This document shows, in pieces, positions 48,586 through 60,161 of a DNA stretch of 64,000 nt; the stretch's first letter is position 1, and the number at the start of each line of letters is the position of its first letter. A program made the position numbers and the translations under genes. The stretch lies in NCBI GenBank assembly GCA_017577945.1, contig PKQS01000010.1, positions 124,001 through 188,000 of the forward strand, read 5' to 3'. The notes beneath the pieces are model-generated. The model searched no databases. It was given only the letters and a program-made list of their open reading frames with translations, and had not been told where the DNA came from. This DNA is from Bacillota bacterium. GTDB taxonomy: Bacteria; Bacillota; Limnochordia; Limnochordales; ZCTH02-B6.

Positions 48586-48624
48586 AAGCCGGCTCCCGCC
48601 TTGCGGCGAGAGCCGGCTTTTTTC
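48586..48624 (+). terminator. Terminator after the M42 operon
   Basis: A 10-bp stem (48586-48595 with 48610-48619) around a loop that itself contains a small GC hairpin is followed by a run of T. It may also act for the convergent malic enzyme gene. Confidence 0.88.
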
Positions 48625-48715
48625 GGTACCCGTCCCGGTTGTTGAAGCATCCGTCCTGGTGCCCGTGTCCGTCTCCAAGCGCCGGGCTCGGCCGGCGGCG
48701 AAGGCTTCTTCTCCG

Positions 48716-50968
<2,253 letters not shown>

Positions 50969-51106
50969 CCTGAAAACTCCTCTTCTCTCTTGGCTAGTGT
51001 GAGCTTGGCGCGACGGCCGTGCAGCAATACGCGGCAAAAACCAGCCGAGGATCGCCGGGAAGGCGGGATGCGGGAGCCACACTGAAACGCCGCTTTCCGC
51101 CGGCCG

Positions 51107-51907
51107 TCAGCCGAGGCGCCTTTCCGCCAGCAACTCGTGGGCCGCCGCCAGCTCGTCGGCGCTCAGCGCGCCCGGCTCCCAGCCGTCGCTCTGCGCAAAT
51201 CCCCCCCGCAGCGCCGCCTCCGCTTCCGCCAACGACACCGGGCGGCCCAAGAGCTCCGCCAGCGTGGTGACGCTTTCGGCCACAAGGCGCGGCTCGCCGC
51301 CGGCGGCCGCGTAAAAGCGGTTGAGGAGCGCAGTGGCGGCTGCCGGATCTTGCGACACGAGCAAGACGCCGGAGACCAGCGCGCACCCTCGGCGGATGGC
51401 CTGGGCGATGCCGGCGATTTTGCGGCCCTGCGCCACCAGGTCGTAGGGACCCGCGCAAAACGCGCCGGGCGCTTCCCCGAACTCCGCGGCGATCCCGAGC
51501 CGCTGCAGCGCCAGCCGGACGCCTCGCGTCATTTCGTCGAAGTTTCGGTGAACGGAGACGAAATCCTTGCAAGGCTTGGCGACGGCAAAAATGAGGCAAC
51601 CCTCGTCGACGACGACAGCGGTGCCCCCCGCGTTGCGCCGATACACGGGAAAGCCCGCCGCCTGCAGGACGGCCACGCCGTCGGCCAGCGCCGGCAAGCG
51701 CGCGTCTTTCGGGCCCAGCAGCGCGTGCCGGCGCGGCCGCACGATGAGAATGGTCGGCGGCGCCCAGCCGGCGCCGACTGCCGCCGCGACGGCGTCGGCC
51801 AATACAGGGCTCAGTTCGGACGCGCCCCCCTCCGCCTGCGCATCAACGGACACGAGGCGGAACCGGCGCGCCGCCGTCTCACAGGGCCAACCGGCCAGCG
51901 CCGTCAT
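51107..51907 (-). CDS. Lipoate-protein ligase A family protein (LipL/LplA-like)
   Basis: Biotin/lipoate ligase-fold protein, 266 residues, that attaches or transfers lipoyl or octanoyl groups on E2 and GcvH. Visible are VYRRNAGGTAVVVDEGCLIF and AFCAGPYDLVAQGRKIAGIAQ, which pairs the conserved Lys with a Cys in the place where LipL-type amidotransferases have their nucleophile. It could therefore be an amidotransferase rather than an ATP-dependent ligase. Its ATG overlaps the nuoN stop (ATGA), so it is translated as the last gene of the complex I operon. Confidence 0.8.
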   Translation of the reverse strand: MTALAGWPCETAARRFRLVSVDAQAEGGASELSPVLADAVAAAVGAGWAPPTILIVRPRRHALLGPKDARLPALADGVAVLQAAGFPVYRRNAGGTAVVVDEGCLIFAVAKPCKDFVSVHRNFDEMTRGVRLALQRLGIAAEFGEAPGAFCAGPYDLVAQGRKIAGIAQAIRRGCALVSGVLLVSQDPAAATALLNRFYAAAGGEPRLVAESVTTLAELLGRPVSLAEAEAALRGGFAQSDGWEPGALSADELAAAHELLAERRLG

Positions 51908-53427
51908 CGCGGCGGCAGCAGCCCTTCCAGCGCGGTCAGGAACGTCTCCGGCAGAAGGCCCAGGGCGAGGACGCCCGCGACCGTGAGCGCGAACACGACG
52001 CCCAGGCCGATGTCGGCCCACGCGAACGACCACTCGCCGCTCTCTTCCTCCGCACCGGCCACGGCTTCGCCCGATGCAACGCCCACGGAGGACCCGGCGG
52101 CTGCAACGACCGCCGCGCCCGCCGTCCGGAACGCGGCCAACACGACCCGCAAGTACGCGTACGCGGAGATGGCCGTGCTGACCACAAGCGCCGCCACAAG
52201 CCAGCCCGCGCCCGCCTGCAGGCCTCCGCCGACGAGCAGCAGCTTGCCCGTCATGCCCACCGTGGGCGGCATGCCGGCCAGCGCGAGGAAGAAGAACGCC
52301 AGCAGCATGGCCAGCCAAGGCTTACGCGCATAGAGCCCTTCATACGTCTCCAGCTCGTCGCCCGGCTCCCCCTGCCGCTGCAGCGCCGCGATGACGGCAA
52401 ACGCCCCGAGGCTCATCAGCATGTAGCCGAACAAGTAGTAGAGCGAGACGCGCAGGCCTGCGGGCTGCAGCGCCACCAGCGGCATGACCAGATAGCCGGC
52501 GTGGGTGATGCTCGAGTAAGCCAACAGCCGCTTGACGTTGGTTTGAAACAGCGTAGCCAGGCTGCCCACGATCATGCTCAGGCCGGACAACACCGCCAGG
52601 GGCAGCAGGTACTTGGCGGTCCACTCGCCCGCCGGCACCACGGCCCACAAAAAGCGCGCCAGCGCCACCAGCGCCGCCGCCTTGGTGCCGGCCGCCATCA
52701 GACCGGCCACCGGCGCCGGCGCGGCCTGGTACGCGTCGGGCGCCCAGGTGTGGAACGGCACCAGCGCCAACTTAAAGGCGAAGCCGACCAGCGCCAGGGC
52801 GAAGCCCGCGTGATAGAGCGGCGACAGGTGCCCCGCGGCCGCATAGGCGGCAATCTGGTCCAGCGCCAGCGAACCCACGGCGCCGTAAATCAAGCCGAAG
52901 CCGTACAGCAGGAAGCCTGCCGCCACGGAGCCCAGGATCAGGTACTTGAACGCGCCTTCCTTGGCCTCTTCCCGCTCACGCTGGAACGCGATGAGCGCGT
53001 ACAAGCTCAGCGAGAACAGCTCCAGCGCCACGAACAGCACCATCAAATCCCCGGCGCCGCCGAGCACCATCATGCCGGCCGCCGCGAACAGAACCAACGA
53101 CAAGTAGCCGGACATGTCCCGCTCGCGGTGCGCCAGGCTCATGAGCACGACCAGCAGCGCCGCCACCAGCAGCATGCCGGCCAGCGCGAGGCTCAGCTTG
53201 TCGCTGACGAAGGCGCCGAAGAACGACGTCAGCGGGCCCTCCTGCACCGCGCTCCACAGGCCCGTCCAGTACCAGCCCGTCAAAACCAGCGCAGCGATGG
53301 CGGTGACGTAGACCCACGGACGCGCCATCCGCCGCGGCGCCACCAAGTCGGCGGCGATGACGACTAGGGCGCCGACGGACAGCGCCGCCAGCGGAGCGAT
53401 GTGGTTGAGATCGGCAGTTCCCGGCAC
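51904..53427 (-). CDS. nuoN: NADH dehydrogenase subunit N
   Basis: Antiporter-like proton-channel subunit of complex I, 507 residues, about 14 helices. LEL-SLSLYALIAF, AFKYLILGSVAAGFLLYG and PFHTWAPDAYQAAPAPV identify it as N rather than M. The GTG start has GGGGGAG 5 bases upstream; an earlier in-frame GTG near the nuoL stop is unsupported. It follows nuoL by 55 bases, where nuoM would be expected. Confidence 0.93.
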   Translation of the reverse strand: MPGTADLNHIAPLAALSVGALVVIAADLVAPRRMARPWVYVTAIAALVLTGWYWTGLWSAVQEGPLTSFFGAFVSDKLSLALAGMLLVAALLVVLMSLAHRERDMSGYLSLVLFAAAGMMVLGGAGDLMVLFVALELFSLSLYALIAFQREREEAKEGAFKYLILGSVAAGFLLYGFGLIYGAVGSLALDQIAAYAAAGHLSPLYHAGFALALVGFAFKLALVPFHTWAPDAYQAAPAPVAGLMAAGTKAAALVALARFLWAVVPAGEWTAKYLLPLAVLSGLSMIVGSLATLFQTNVKRLLAYSSITHAGYLVMPLVALQPAGLRVSLYYLFGYMLMSLGAFAVIAALQRQGEPGDELETYEGLYARKPWLAMLLAFFFLALAGMPPTVGMTGKLLLVGGGLQAGAGWLVAALVVSTAISAYAYLRVVLAAFRTAGAAVVAAAGSSVGVASGEAVAGAEEESGEWSFAWADIGLGVVFALTVAGVLALGLLPETFLTALEGLLPPR

Positions 53428-53446
53428 GACGACTCCCCCAATCCGT

Positions 53447-53468
53447 GGGGCGGCGCGTGCGCCGCCCC
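53447..53468 (-). other. Inverted repeat between nuoL and nuoN
   Basis: A perfect 10-bp GC-only inverted repeat (53447-53456 with 53459-53468) fills most of the 55-base gap between nuoL and nuoN. There is no T-tract, so it looks like a processing or stability element, or a scar. Confidence 0.6.
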
Positions 53469-53482
53469 CAGGCAAGCCCACG

Positions 53483-55378
53483 TCAGATCACGAGCACGAA
53501 GTACAGCAGTACGATGGCCACGGCCGCCATGAGCGCCAGCGCGTAGCGCCGCAGGTAGCCCGGGTGCAGCCGCCGCACGCCCGTCGCGAGCGTGGCGGCC
53601 AGCCGGGCGACGCCGTTCACCGCGCCGTCGATGACGTGCGGATCCACGATGCCGCCCACCCAGTCGGCCACAGCCGCCAGCGGCCGCACGAAGGCGGCCC
53701 GGTACAGATCGTCAAAGTAAAACCCGCGCAACGCCGCCCGGGCGTAGGCCGTCTCCTGCACCGGCTGCCGGCCCGGCCCGAACCGCCGGATGGCCAAACC
53801 GCCTCCGATGATAGAAACCAATAGCAGCAGCCCCATCGTTAACAGAGACGCCTGGCGCTCGGTTACCACCAAGCCGCCCAGCGCGACTTCGGCCGCCCCA
53901 TGCGCTCCGGCGGCCGCACCGGCCGCGGCCCCCGGCACGCCCGACAGATCCGGCATGGCGAAGAAGCCGCCGATGACGGACAAGACGGCCAGCGCCGCCA
54001 GCGCGATGACCTTCACCGCCGGTACGGGATGCTCCAGTTCTTCACGCGCCAGATCTTGCGGCGGCTCGCCGGTGAACACCAGGCAGAACAGGCGCAGCAT
54101 GTAGAACGCCGTCAAGCCGGCGCCGGCCACGGCCAGCAGCCACAGCCACGGATGCCCCGCCATGAGGGCTGAGACGACAATGGTGTCCTTGCTGTAGAAG
54201 CCGGAAAGCGGCGGCAAGCCCACCAGGGCCAGCGTCGCGATGAGAAACGTCCAGTACGTAAACGGCTGGTAGCGGCCGAGGCCGCCCATGCGCCGGATGT
54301 CCTGGTTGTCGCCGAAGCGGTGAATGACGACGCCCGCGCCCAAAAACAGCAGTGCCTTGAAGAAAGCGTGAGTCGCGAAATGGAACAGTGCGGCGGCGTA
54401 TGCCCCGACCCCGGCGCCCAGCATCATGTAGCCCACCTGGCTCATGGTCGAGAACGCCAGCACCCGCTTAATATCCGTCTGCGCCAGCGCCGCCAGGGCG
54501 CCGAACAAGACCGAGGCGATGCCCACGGCGGCCACCGCCGCCGAGCCCCACGGCGCGGCCGCGAAGATCGGGTGCGCCCGCACGACGAGGTACACGCCTG
54601 CGGTCACCATCGTGGCCGCGTGGATAAGGGCGCTGACCGGCGTGGGGCCCTGCATCGCGTCAGGCAGCCACACGTGCAGCGGCAGCTGCGCCGACTTGGC
54701 CACCGCGCCGACGAGCATCAGCAGCGCCGCCGCGTTCAACACGCCGGCCGGCGCCGACCAAGCCTGCGGGAGCACGTCCACGAAGCGCAAGCTGCCGAAG
54801 TGTGTCAGCAAGATGATGAAGCCCAGAATCAGCCCCACTTCGCCCACGGCGTTGACCCAGTACGCCTTGCGGGCCGCAGCCGCCGCGGCCGGCCGCTGGT
54901 GCCAGAAGCCGATGAGCAGATACGACGCCACGCCGACGTTGGCCCAGCCGATGAGCATGCCGACGAACCCGTCGGCCAGCACCAGCAGGCTCATGGCAAA
55001 GATGAAGAAATTCAGTTTCGCGAAAAAGCGCGCGTAGCCCGGGTCGTCAGCCATGTAGGCCACGGAATACAAGTGAATGAGAAAGCCGACCCCGGTCACC
55101 ACCAGGGCAAACCACGTCGAAACGGCGTCGCCCAAGAGCCCCAGCCCGACGCCGTCCACGCCCCAGGACCAAAGCGGCAGCCACAAATAGCCGTCCGGCG
55201 CCACTTGGTTGTATTGCAGCCGCACCAACACGGCGGCGACGAAGCTCGCGGCGACGACCGCGCAGGCGAGGCCGACCAGGAAGCGCCGGTTGATCCGCGT
55301 CTGCGTCCCCGCCGCCACCGCCGCGGCGCCCGCCAGCGGCAAGGCGGGTATAAGGATGAGCAGCCAGCTGTAGTCCAC
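53483..55378 (-). CDS. nuoL: NADH dehydrogenase subunit L
   Basis: Largest proton-channel subunit of complex I, 631 residues, with the lateral-helix C-terminal extension. HLYSVAYM, LHVWLPDAMQGPTPVSALIHAATMVTAGVYL and LAFSTMSQVGYMMLG are diagnostic. Start GTG with GAGGGG upstream. It follows nuoK by 16 bases. Confidence 0.96.
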   Translation of the reverse strand: MDYSWLLILIPALPLAGAAAVAAGTQTRINRRFLVGLACAVVAASFVAAVLVRLQYNQVAPDGYLWLPLWSWGVDGVGLGLLGDAVSTWFALVVTGVGFLIHLYSVAYMADDPGYARFFAKLNFFIFAMSLLVLADGFVGMLIGWANVGVASYLLIGFWHQRPAAAAAARKAYWVNAVGEVGLILGFIILLTHFGSLRFVDVLPQAWSAPAGVLNAAALLMLVGAVAKSAQLPLHVWLPDAMQGPTPVSALIHAATMVTAGVYLVVRAHPIFAAAPWGSAAVAAVGIASVLFGALAALAQTDIKRVLAFSTMSQVGYMMLGAGVGAYAAALFHFATHAFFKALLFLGAGVVIHRFGDNQDIRRMGGLGRYQPFTYWTFLIATLALVGLPPLSGFYSKDTIVVSALMAGHPWLWLLAVAGAGLTAFYMLRLFCLVFTGEPPQDLAREELEHPVPAVKVIALAALAVLSVIGGFFAMPDLSGVPGAAAGAAAGAHGAAEVALGGLVVTERQASLLTMGLLLLVSIIGGGLAIRRFGPGRQPVQETAYARAALRGFYFDDLYRAAFVRPLAAVADWVGGIVDPHVIDGAVNGVARLAATLATGVRRLHPGYLRRYALALMAAVAIVLLYFVLVI

Positions 55379-55394
55379 GGTCCGACCCCTCTTT

Positions 55395-55703
55395 CTAGCC
55401 GCGCAGCGCCCGCACGTCGTCCACGTCGGCCGCTTCCTTCGTGCGGAACATCTGCACGATGAGCGCTAGGCCGATGGCCGCCTCCGCCGCGCCGACGACG
55501 ATAATCATGAACGCGAAGACGTGCGCGTCCATGTAGCCGAACAGGCGGCCGAACGTCAGCACGAGCAGCGCTGCGGCTCCCCACATCAGCTCGATGGCCA
55601 TCAGCATCACCAGCGGGCTGCGGCGCACCAGCACGCCGGTGACGCCCAGCACGAACAAGACGGCGCTGACGATGACGTATCCTTCAATGCCCAAACCAGG
55701 CAC
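55395..55703 (-). CDS. nuoK: NADH dehydrogenase subunit K
   Basis: Small three-helix membrane subunit of complex I, 102 residues, homologous to MrpC. RRSPLVMLMAIELMWGAA and the VGAAEAAIGLAL helix carry the membrane Glu residues used in proton transfer. GTG start with GGGAGGT 8 bases upstream. Confidence 0.95.
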   Translation of the reverse strand: MPGLGIEGYVIVSAVLFVLGVTGVLVRRSPLVMLMAIELMWGAAALLVLTFGRLFGYMDAHVFAFMIIVVGAAEAAIGLALIVQMFRTKEAADVDDVRALRG

Positions 55704-55759
55704 TTCCGCCTACCTCCCATCCGCCGGCTCCGGCACGCGCCGCGGGCCGGAACGGCCCC

Positions 55760-56257
55760 TCAGCTGCGCCGCGCCATCAGCAGGACGACGCCGACGGCGG
55801 CCACCATCAACAGCAGCGCGGCCAGCTGCAGCACGAATACGTGCTCGTGAAACAGCGCTGTGCCGAAGGCGCGCACCGTGCCGTACCCGGCCGGCAGCGC
55901 CGCCGGCTCCGGGTACACGTGACGCAGCATAGCCGTCAGCAACCCCGCCAGCAGCACCAGTCCCACGACGTAGCCGGCCCGCTCCTGCCCCGGCAGCAGC
56001 GACTGGGGCCGCTCCACCGGCTCCCGGCGGGCCGTGAGCAGGCTGATGACGAAGACGAACATCACCATGACCGCGCCGGCATAGACGATGACTTGCAGCA
56101 AGCCCATATACTCCGCGCCGGCGGCGATGAACAGCACGGCCAGCGCCACCAGCGTCAAGATGAGCGCCAGCACCGAGTGCACCGGCACCCGGGCGGCGAT
56201 GACGCCGATGCCGCCCGCGATGGCCAGCACGGCCGCGATGACGACGATCGCGCTCAC
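55760..56257 (-). CDS. nuoJ: NADH dehydrogenase subunit J
   Basis: Membrane subunit of complex I, 165 residues, five predicted helices. The conserved EYMGLLQVIVYAGAVMVMFVFVI segment spans the third helix, which has a pi-bulge in known structures. The start overlaps the nuoI stop (GTGA). Confidence 0.94.
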   Translation of the reverse strand: MSAIVVIAAVLAIAGGIGVIAARVPVHSVLALILTLVALAVLFIAAGAEYMGLLQVIVYAGAVMVMFVFVISLLTARREPVERPQSLLPGQERAGYVVGLVLLAGLLTAMLRHVYPEPAALPAGYGTVRAFGTALFHEHVFVLQLAALLLMVAAVGVVLLMARRS

Positions 56258-56784
56258 CGCGCCTCGCCTCCCCCGGCCTCGCCCGCGACCGCCGGCTCCC
56301 CGTCATGCATGGGCACCCAGCCGTTGTACTCGCGGTACACGTTCTCCGGCACCTTGAAGTGGCTGGGCTGCTTGCTGATGAGCCGGCTCCGGTCGTAGAT
56401 GAAGCTGTCGCGGGTAAAGTCGGCCAGCTCGTTCTTGTTGGTCAGATGCAGCGCCTGCGTCGGGCACGCCTCTTCGCACAGCCCGCAGAAAATGCAGCGC
56501 AGGATGTCGATTTCATACTTCCACGCATACCGCTCGCCCGGCGAATTGGGCCGCTTGGGGTCGTTTTCCGCCGGCATCACGGTGATGGCCGCGGCCGGGC
56601 AGGCGACCTGGCAAAGTTCGCAGCCGATGCACATCTCGAGGCCGTTCTCGTAACGGCGCAGCTCGTGCAGGCCGCGGAACCGCTCGGATCTCCGCTTCTT
56701 TTGCTTCGGATACGCGATGGTGCTCTTCTTGCGGAAGAAGATCCGCAAGGTCGTTCCCATACCCTGGGCGATCGCCTTAAACAT
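56254..56784 (-). CDS. nuoI: NADH dehydrogenase subunit I (two [4Fe-4S])
   Basis: Ferredoxin-like subunit, 176 residues, carrying clusters N6a and N6b in CIGCELCQVACP and CIFCGLCEEACP, which pass electrons to NuoB. It ends in a Gly/Glu-rich tail. It follows nuoH by 30 bases. Confidence 0.96.
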   Translation of the reverse strand: MFKAIAQGMGTTLRIFFRKKSTIAYPKQKKRRSERFRGLHELRRYENGLEMCIGCELCQVACPAAAITVMPAENDPKRPNSPGERYAWKYEIDILRCIFCGLCEEACPTQALHLTNKNELADFTRDSFIYDRSRLISKQPSHFKVPENVYREYNGWVPMHDGEPAVAGEAGGGEAR

Positions 56785-56814
56785 CCGCCATCACTCCCCG
56801 CACCGCGCCCGCCG

Positions 56815-57795
56815 TCAACCCCACAGGGCGACGCCCGCCGCGGTGAGAATGACGTTCAGCACCGACAGCGGCACCAGCACTTTCCAGCTGAAGCTCATGA
56901 GCCGGTCGTAACGCACCCGCACCAGCGTAGCGCGCAGCCAGATAAAAAGGAACAGGAAAAACGACACTTTCAGAATGAACCACGCCACCGGCGGCAAGAA
57001 GGCCGGTCCGTGCCAGCCGCCCAGGTAGAGCAGCGTGGCCAGGGCCGAGATGGTAATCATGGCCACGTATTCCGCCATCATGAACATGGCGAAGCGCATG
57101 CCGCTGTACTCGGTGCTGTAGCCCGACACCAGCTCGGTTTCCGCCTCCGGCAAGTCGAAGGGCATGCGGTTCGTCTCGGCGATGCCGGCGATGAGAAAGA
57201 TGAGGAACCCCAGCGGCTGCAGCGCGATGAACCACCTATCCGCCTGCGCAGCCACGATATCCGACAAGCGCAGCGAGCCGGCCAGCATCATGACGCCCAA
57301 GACGCTCATGGCCAGCGCCAGCTCGTAGCTGATGAGCTGCGCCGCGGCCCGCATGCCGCCCAGCAGCGAATACTTGCTCTGCGACGCCCAGCCCGCCAGG
57401 CTGATGCCGTAGACGCTCAGCGCGCTGAAGGCCAGCGTCACCAGCACGCCCGCGGGCGGGTCAGCCACCTGGAGCGGCACCAGCCGCCCAGCGATTTCCA
57501 CGGGGGGTCCCACAGGGATGACGGCCCACGCGGCCAGAGCGGTAAACACCGAAATGACGGGCGCCAGCCGGAAGACGAACGGATCCGCGCCCGCCGGGAT
57601 AATGTCCTCTTTCACGAACGACTTGATCGCGTCCGCGATGGGCTGCAGCAAGCCCCAGGGCCCGGTGCGGTTCGGGCCGACGCGCATGTGGAAGTAGCCC
57701 AGGAACTTGCGCTCGATAAGCGTCATGAACGCGAACACGGTCAGAAGTATGACGACGAGGACCAGTGACTGGATTAGCACGCCCAGGAGGGTCAC
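56815..57795 (-). CDS. nuoH: NADH dehydrogenase subunit H
   Basis: Membrane subunit next to the quinone site, 326 residues, eight predicted helices. LIERKFLGYFHMRVGPNRTG, GSLRLSDIV, AETNRMPFDLPEAETELVSG and YSTEYSGMRF are diagnostic. The GTG start overlaps the nuoG stop. Confidence 0.96.
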   Translation of the reverse strand: MTLLGVLIQSLVLVVILLTVFAFMTLIERKFLGYFHMRVGPNRTGPWGLLQPIADAIKSFVKEDIIPAGADPFVFRLAPVISVFTALAAWAVIPVGPPVEIAGRLVPLQVADPPAGVLVTLAFSALSVYGISLAGWASQSKYSLLGGMRAAAQLISYELALAMSVLGVMMLAGSLRLSDIVAAQADRWFIALQPLGFLIFLIAGIAETNRMPFDLPEAETELVSGYSTEYSGMRFAMFMMAEYVAMITISALATLLYLGGWHGPAFLPPVAWFILKVSFFLFLFIWLRATLVRVRYDRLMSFSWKVLVPLSVLNVILTAAGVALWG

Positions 57796-60161
57796 CGCCC
57801 GCCGACCTCCTCAAGCACGCACTGGCGCACCGTCACCGCCGGGTACGCGTCCCCGCCCTGCACCAAGTTCACCGGCGCCGCCGGCACGCCCCGCGGCACT
57901 TGCACGGTGCCCGGCAGCACGTTCTCGTCGATGCGCAGCGTGCAGCGGATGGCGCCCGCGGCCGACGCCACCTCCACCGCGTCACCGTCGGACAGCTGCA
58001 GCGCCGCGGCGTCGCTCGGATGCATGAACGCCTCAGCCGCCGGCTGTACGTAGCTGAACCACCGGTCGAAGCGCGCCGTGCCGCCGCCGGCGTACAGCCG
58101 ATCCACAGGCACAAGCCGCAAGCCGCCGGAGGCCGCTCCCTCGCGTACGGCTTGCCCGGCCGCGCCCTTAAGCAGCGAGACCGGCGCCCCTTGCAGGAAG
58201 CCGTCTTGCGCGATGCGCCCCAGTACGTGCTGAATTTCCCAGCGGAACTCCTGCTCCGAGCTCACCAGCTTCTCGCCCAGAGCCTCCGCCACCGCCCGGA
58301 AGATGTCGCCGTCGGTCCGGGTTTCGCCGCTCGGCGCCATCGCCTGCTCGACCGACTGCAGCCGGCCTTCTAGGTTGACGTACGAGCCGGTCTTGGCCGG
58401 GAACTCCGCGGCCGGCAAGATGACGTCGGCGTACCGGGCCGTCTCGGTCATGAACAAGTCTTGGACGACGAGGAACGGCACGTTCTCCAAAGCGGCCCGC
58501 GCCAGCGCGCCGTCCGGGAACGTGACGGCCACGTTGGCCGAGGCCAGGTACAGCGCCTGCAGACGGCCGTCTTTCGCCGCGGCCAGCATGCCCCGCGTGT
58601 CGAGGCCGGCCGCGCCTTCCTCCACGGAAACGAACCCCGGCTTCAAGTCAGGCCGCACGCCCATGGCTTCCGCGCCCCGGCTGTTGGCCTGCTCGCCCGG
58701 AATCAGCAGGCGCACGTCGCACCCGCCGGCGCGCCACGCTTGCATCGCCTCCAGCAGCGCCGCGCCCACCCCGGCGTCGTCGCCGCTCCAGATAACCACG
58801 GCTTTCTTGGCGCCCGCGAGCGCCCGGGCCAGCGCTCCCGGCTCGCCGGCATCGGCCGCGGCCGCCCGGCGCAGCTGTGCGGCGGTCTCGCCCGGCGCGG
58901 CGGGGATGTAGGTGTGTGGCACTCGATACGGGGGCTTGACGGGGCCGAGGGCGAACAGCTGCGCTCCCCGGCGGCCGGCCGCCCGGCGCACCCGCAGGTC
59001 CACCACCGGCATGACTTCCTGCGGCAGGACGTCGACGACCACCACCACGTCCGCGTCGTCCAGGTCGGCGATGCGCCCCTCGAACCCGGCCAGCGAGGCG
59101 ATGACCTGCCGGCCCACGCGATGGTCCACGTGCGGCGTGCCCACCACGTCGCGCGCCAGCTTCTGGAACAAGTACGCCTCCTCGACGGTCAGCCGCCCGC
59201 CGCCGATGAAGCCGATGCTGTCGGCGCCGTGGTCCCGGCGAATCGCCTTCAGCCGGGTCGCCACCTCCTGCAGCGCCTCGGTCCAGCTCACGGGCACGAA
59301 CTCGTTGTCCCGCCGCAGCAGCGGCCGCGTGATGCGCTCCTCGCCGTGGATCCAGCGGTAGTTGAACCGCCCGCGGTCGCACAGCCAACCGTCGTCCACG
59401 TCCTTGTTTTCACGCGCGACCAGGCGCATCAGCTCGCCGAAGCGGAAATCGAGCCGCACGTTGCAGCCGACGGAGCAGCCGGTGCACACGGAAGGCACGC
59501 TGGAAAGATCCCACGGGCGGGCCTTGAAGCGATACGTCTTGGACGTCAGCGCGCCCACGGGGCACAACTCGATGGTGTTGCCGCTGAAGTACGAGTCGTA
59601 CGTCTGGCCGTCCGCCGTCGTAATCAGCGCCTCGTGCGCCCGCTCGCCGACTACCAGGTTGTTCTCATACGTGATTTCCCGATCGAAGCGCACGCAGCGC
59701 CGGCACAAGATGCAGCGCTCTTCGTCGAGAATAATGAAGTTGCCCAGGTCGACCGCCTTGCGCTTGCGCATCTTGGGAACGCTGAGACGGCTCGTGCCCA
59801 GGCCGTACTTGAACGTGTTGTCTTGCAGCGGGCACTCGCCGCCCTTGTCGCAAACCGGGCAGTCGAGCGGATGGTTGAGCAGCAGGAACTCGATGACGCC
59901 TTGCCGCAGGTGCTGCACCAGCGGCGTCTCCGTGCGGACGACCATCCCGTCAACGGCCTTCATGGTGCACGCCGGCACGGGCTTGCGCTGGCCTTCCACC
60001 TCCACGAGACACATGCGGCAGACGCCCACCGGCTCCAGCTTCGGATGATGGCAAAACACCGGAATCTCGACGCCCGCTTGCGCAGCCGCCTCGACCAGGT
60101 TCATGCCTTCCGGCACTTGCACTTCGATGCCGTTAATCGTCACTTTGACGAGCTTGCTCAT
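57792..60161 (-). CDS. nuoG: NADH dehydrogenase subunit G
   Basis: Large Fe-S subunit, 789 residues. N-terminal ferredoxin domain with CHHP...CRMC for a [2Fe-2S] cluster, then the His/Cys motif region CPVCDKGGECPLQD, the pair CILCRRC...CPVGA, and a molybdopterin-oxidoreductase-like domain with CTGCSVGC and a fourth Cys in WLCDRGRFNYRW, the extra N7-type cluster. The C-terminal DUF/MopB-like part completes it. Its ATG overlaps the nuoF stop. Confidence 0.95.
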   Translation of the reverse strand: MSKLVKVTINGIEVQVPEGMNLVEAAAQAGVEIPVFCHHPKLEPVGVCRMCLVEVEGQRKPVPACTMKAVDGMVVRTETPLVQHLRQGVIEFLLLNHPLDCPVCDKGGECPLQDNTFKYGLGTSRLSVPKMRKRKAVDLGNFIILDEERCILCRRCVRFDREITYENNLVVGERAHEALITTADGQTYDSYFSGNTIELCPVGALTSKTYRFKARPWDLSSVPSVCTGCSVGCNVRLDFRFGELMRLVARENKDVDDGWLCDRGRFNYRWIHGEERITRPLLRRDNEFVPVSWTEALQEVATRLKAIRRDHGADSIGFIGGGRLTVEEAYLFQKLARDVVGTPHVDHRVGRQVIASLAGFEGRIADLDDADVVVVVDVLPQEVMPVVDLRVRRAAGRRGAQLFALGPVKPPYRVPHTYIPAAPGETAAQLRRAAAADAGEPGALARALAGAKKAVVIWSGDDAGVGAALLEAMQAWRAGGCDVRLLIPGEQANSRGAEAMGVRPDLKPGFVSVEEGAAGLDTRGMLAAAKDGRLQALYLASANVAVTFPDGALARAALENVPFLVVQDLFMTETARYADVILPAAEFPAKTGSYVNLEGRLQSVEQAMAPSGETRTDGDIFRAVAEALGEKLVSSEQEFRWEIQHVLGRIAQDGFLQGAPVSLLKGAAGQAVREGAASGGLRLVPVDRLYAGGGTARFDRWFSYVQPAAEAFMHPSDAAALQLSDGDAVEVASAAGAIRCTLRIDENVLPGTVQVPRGVPAAPVNLVQGGDAYPAVTVRQCVLEEVGGR

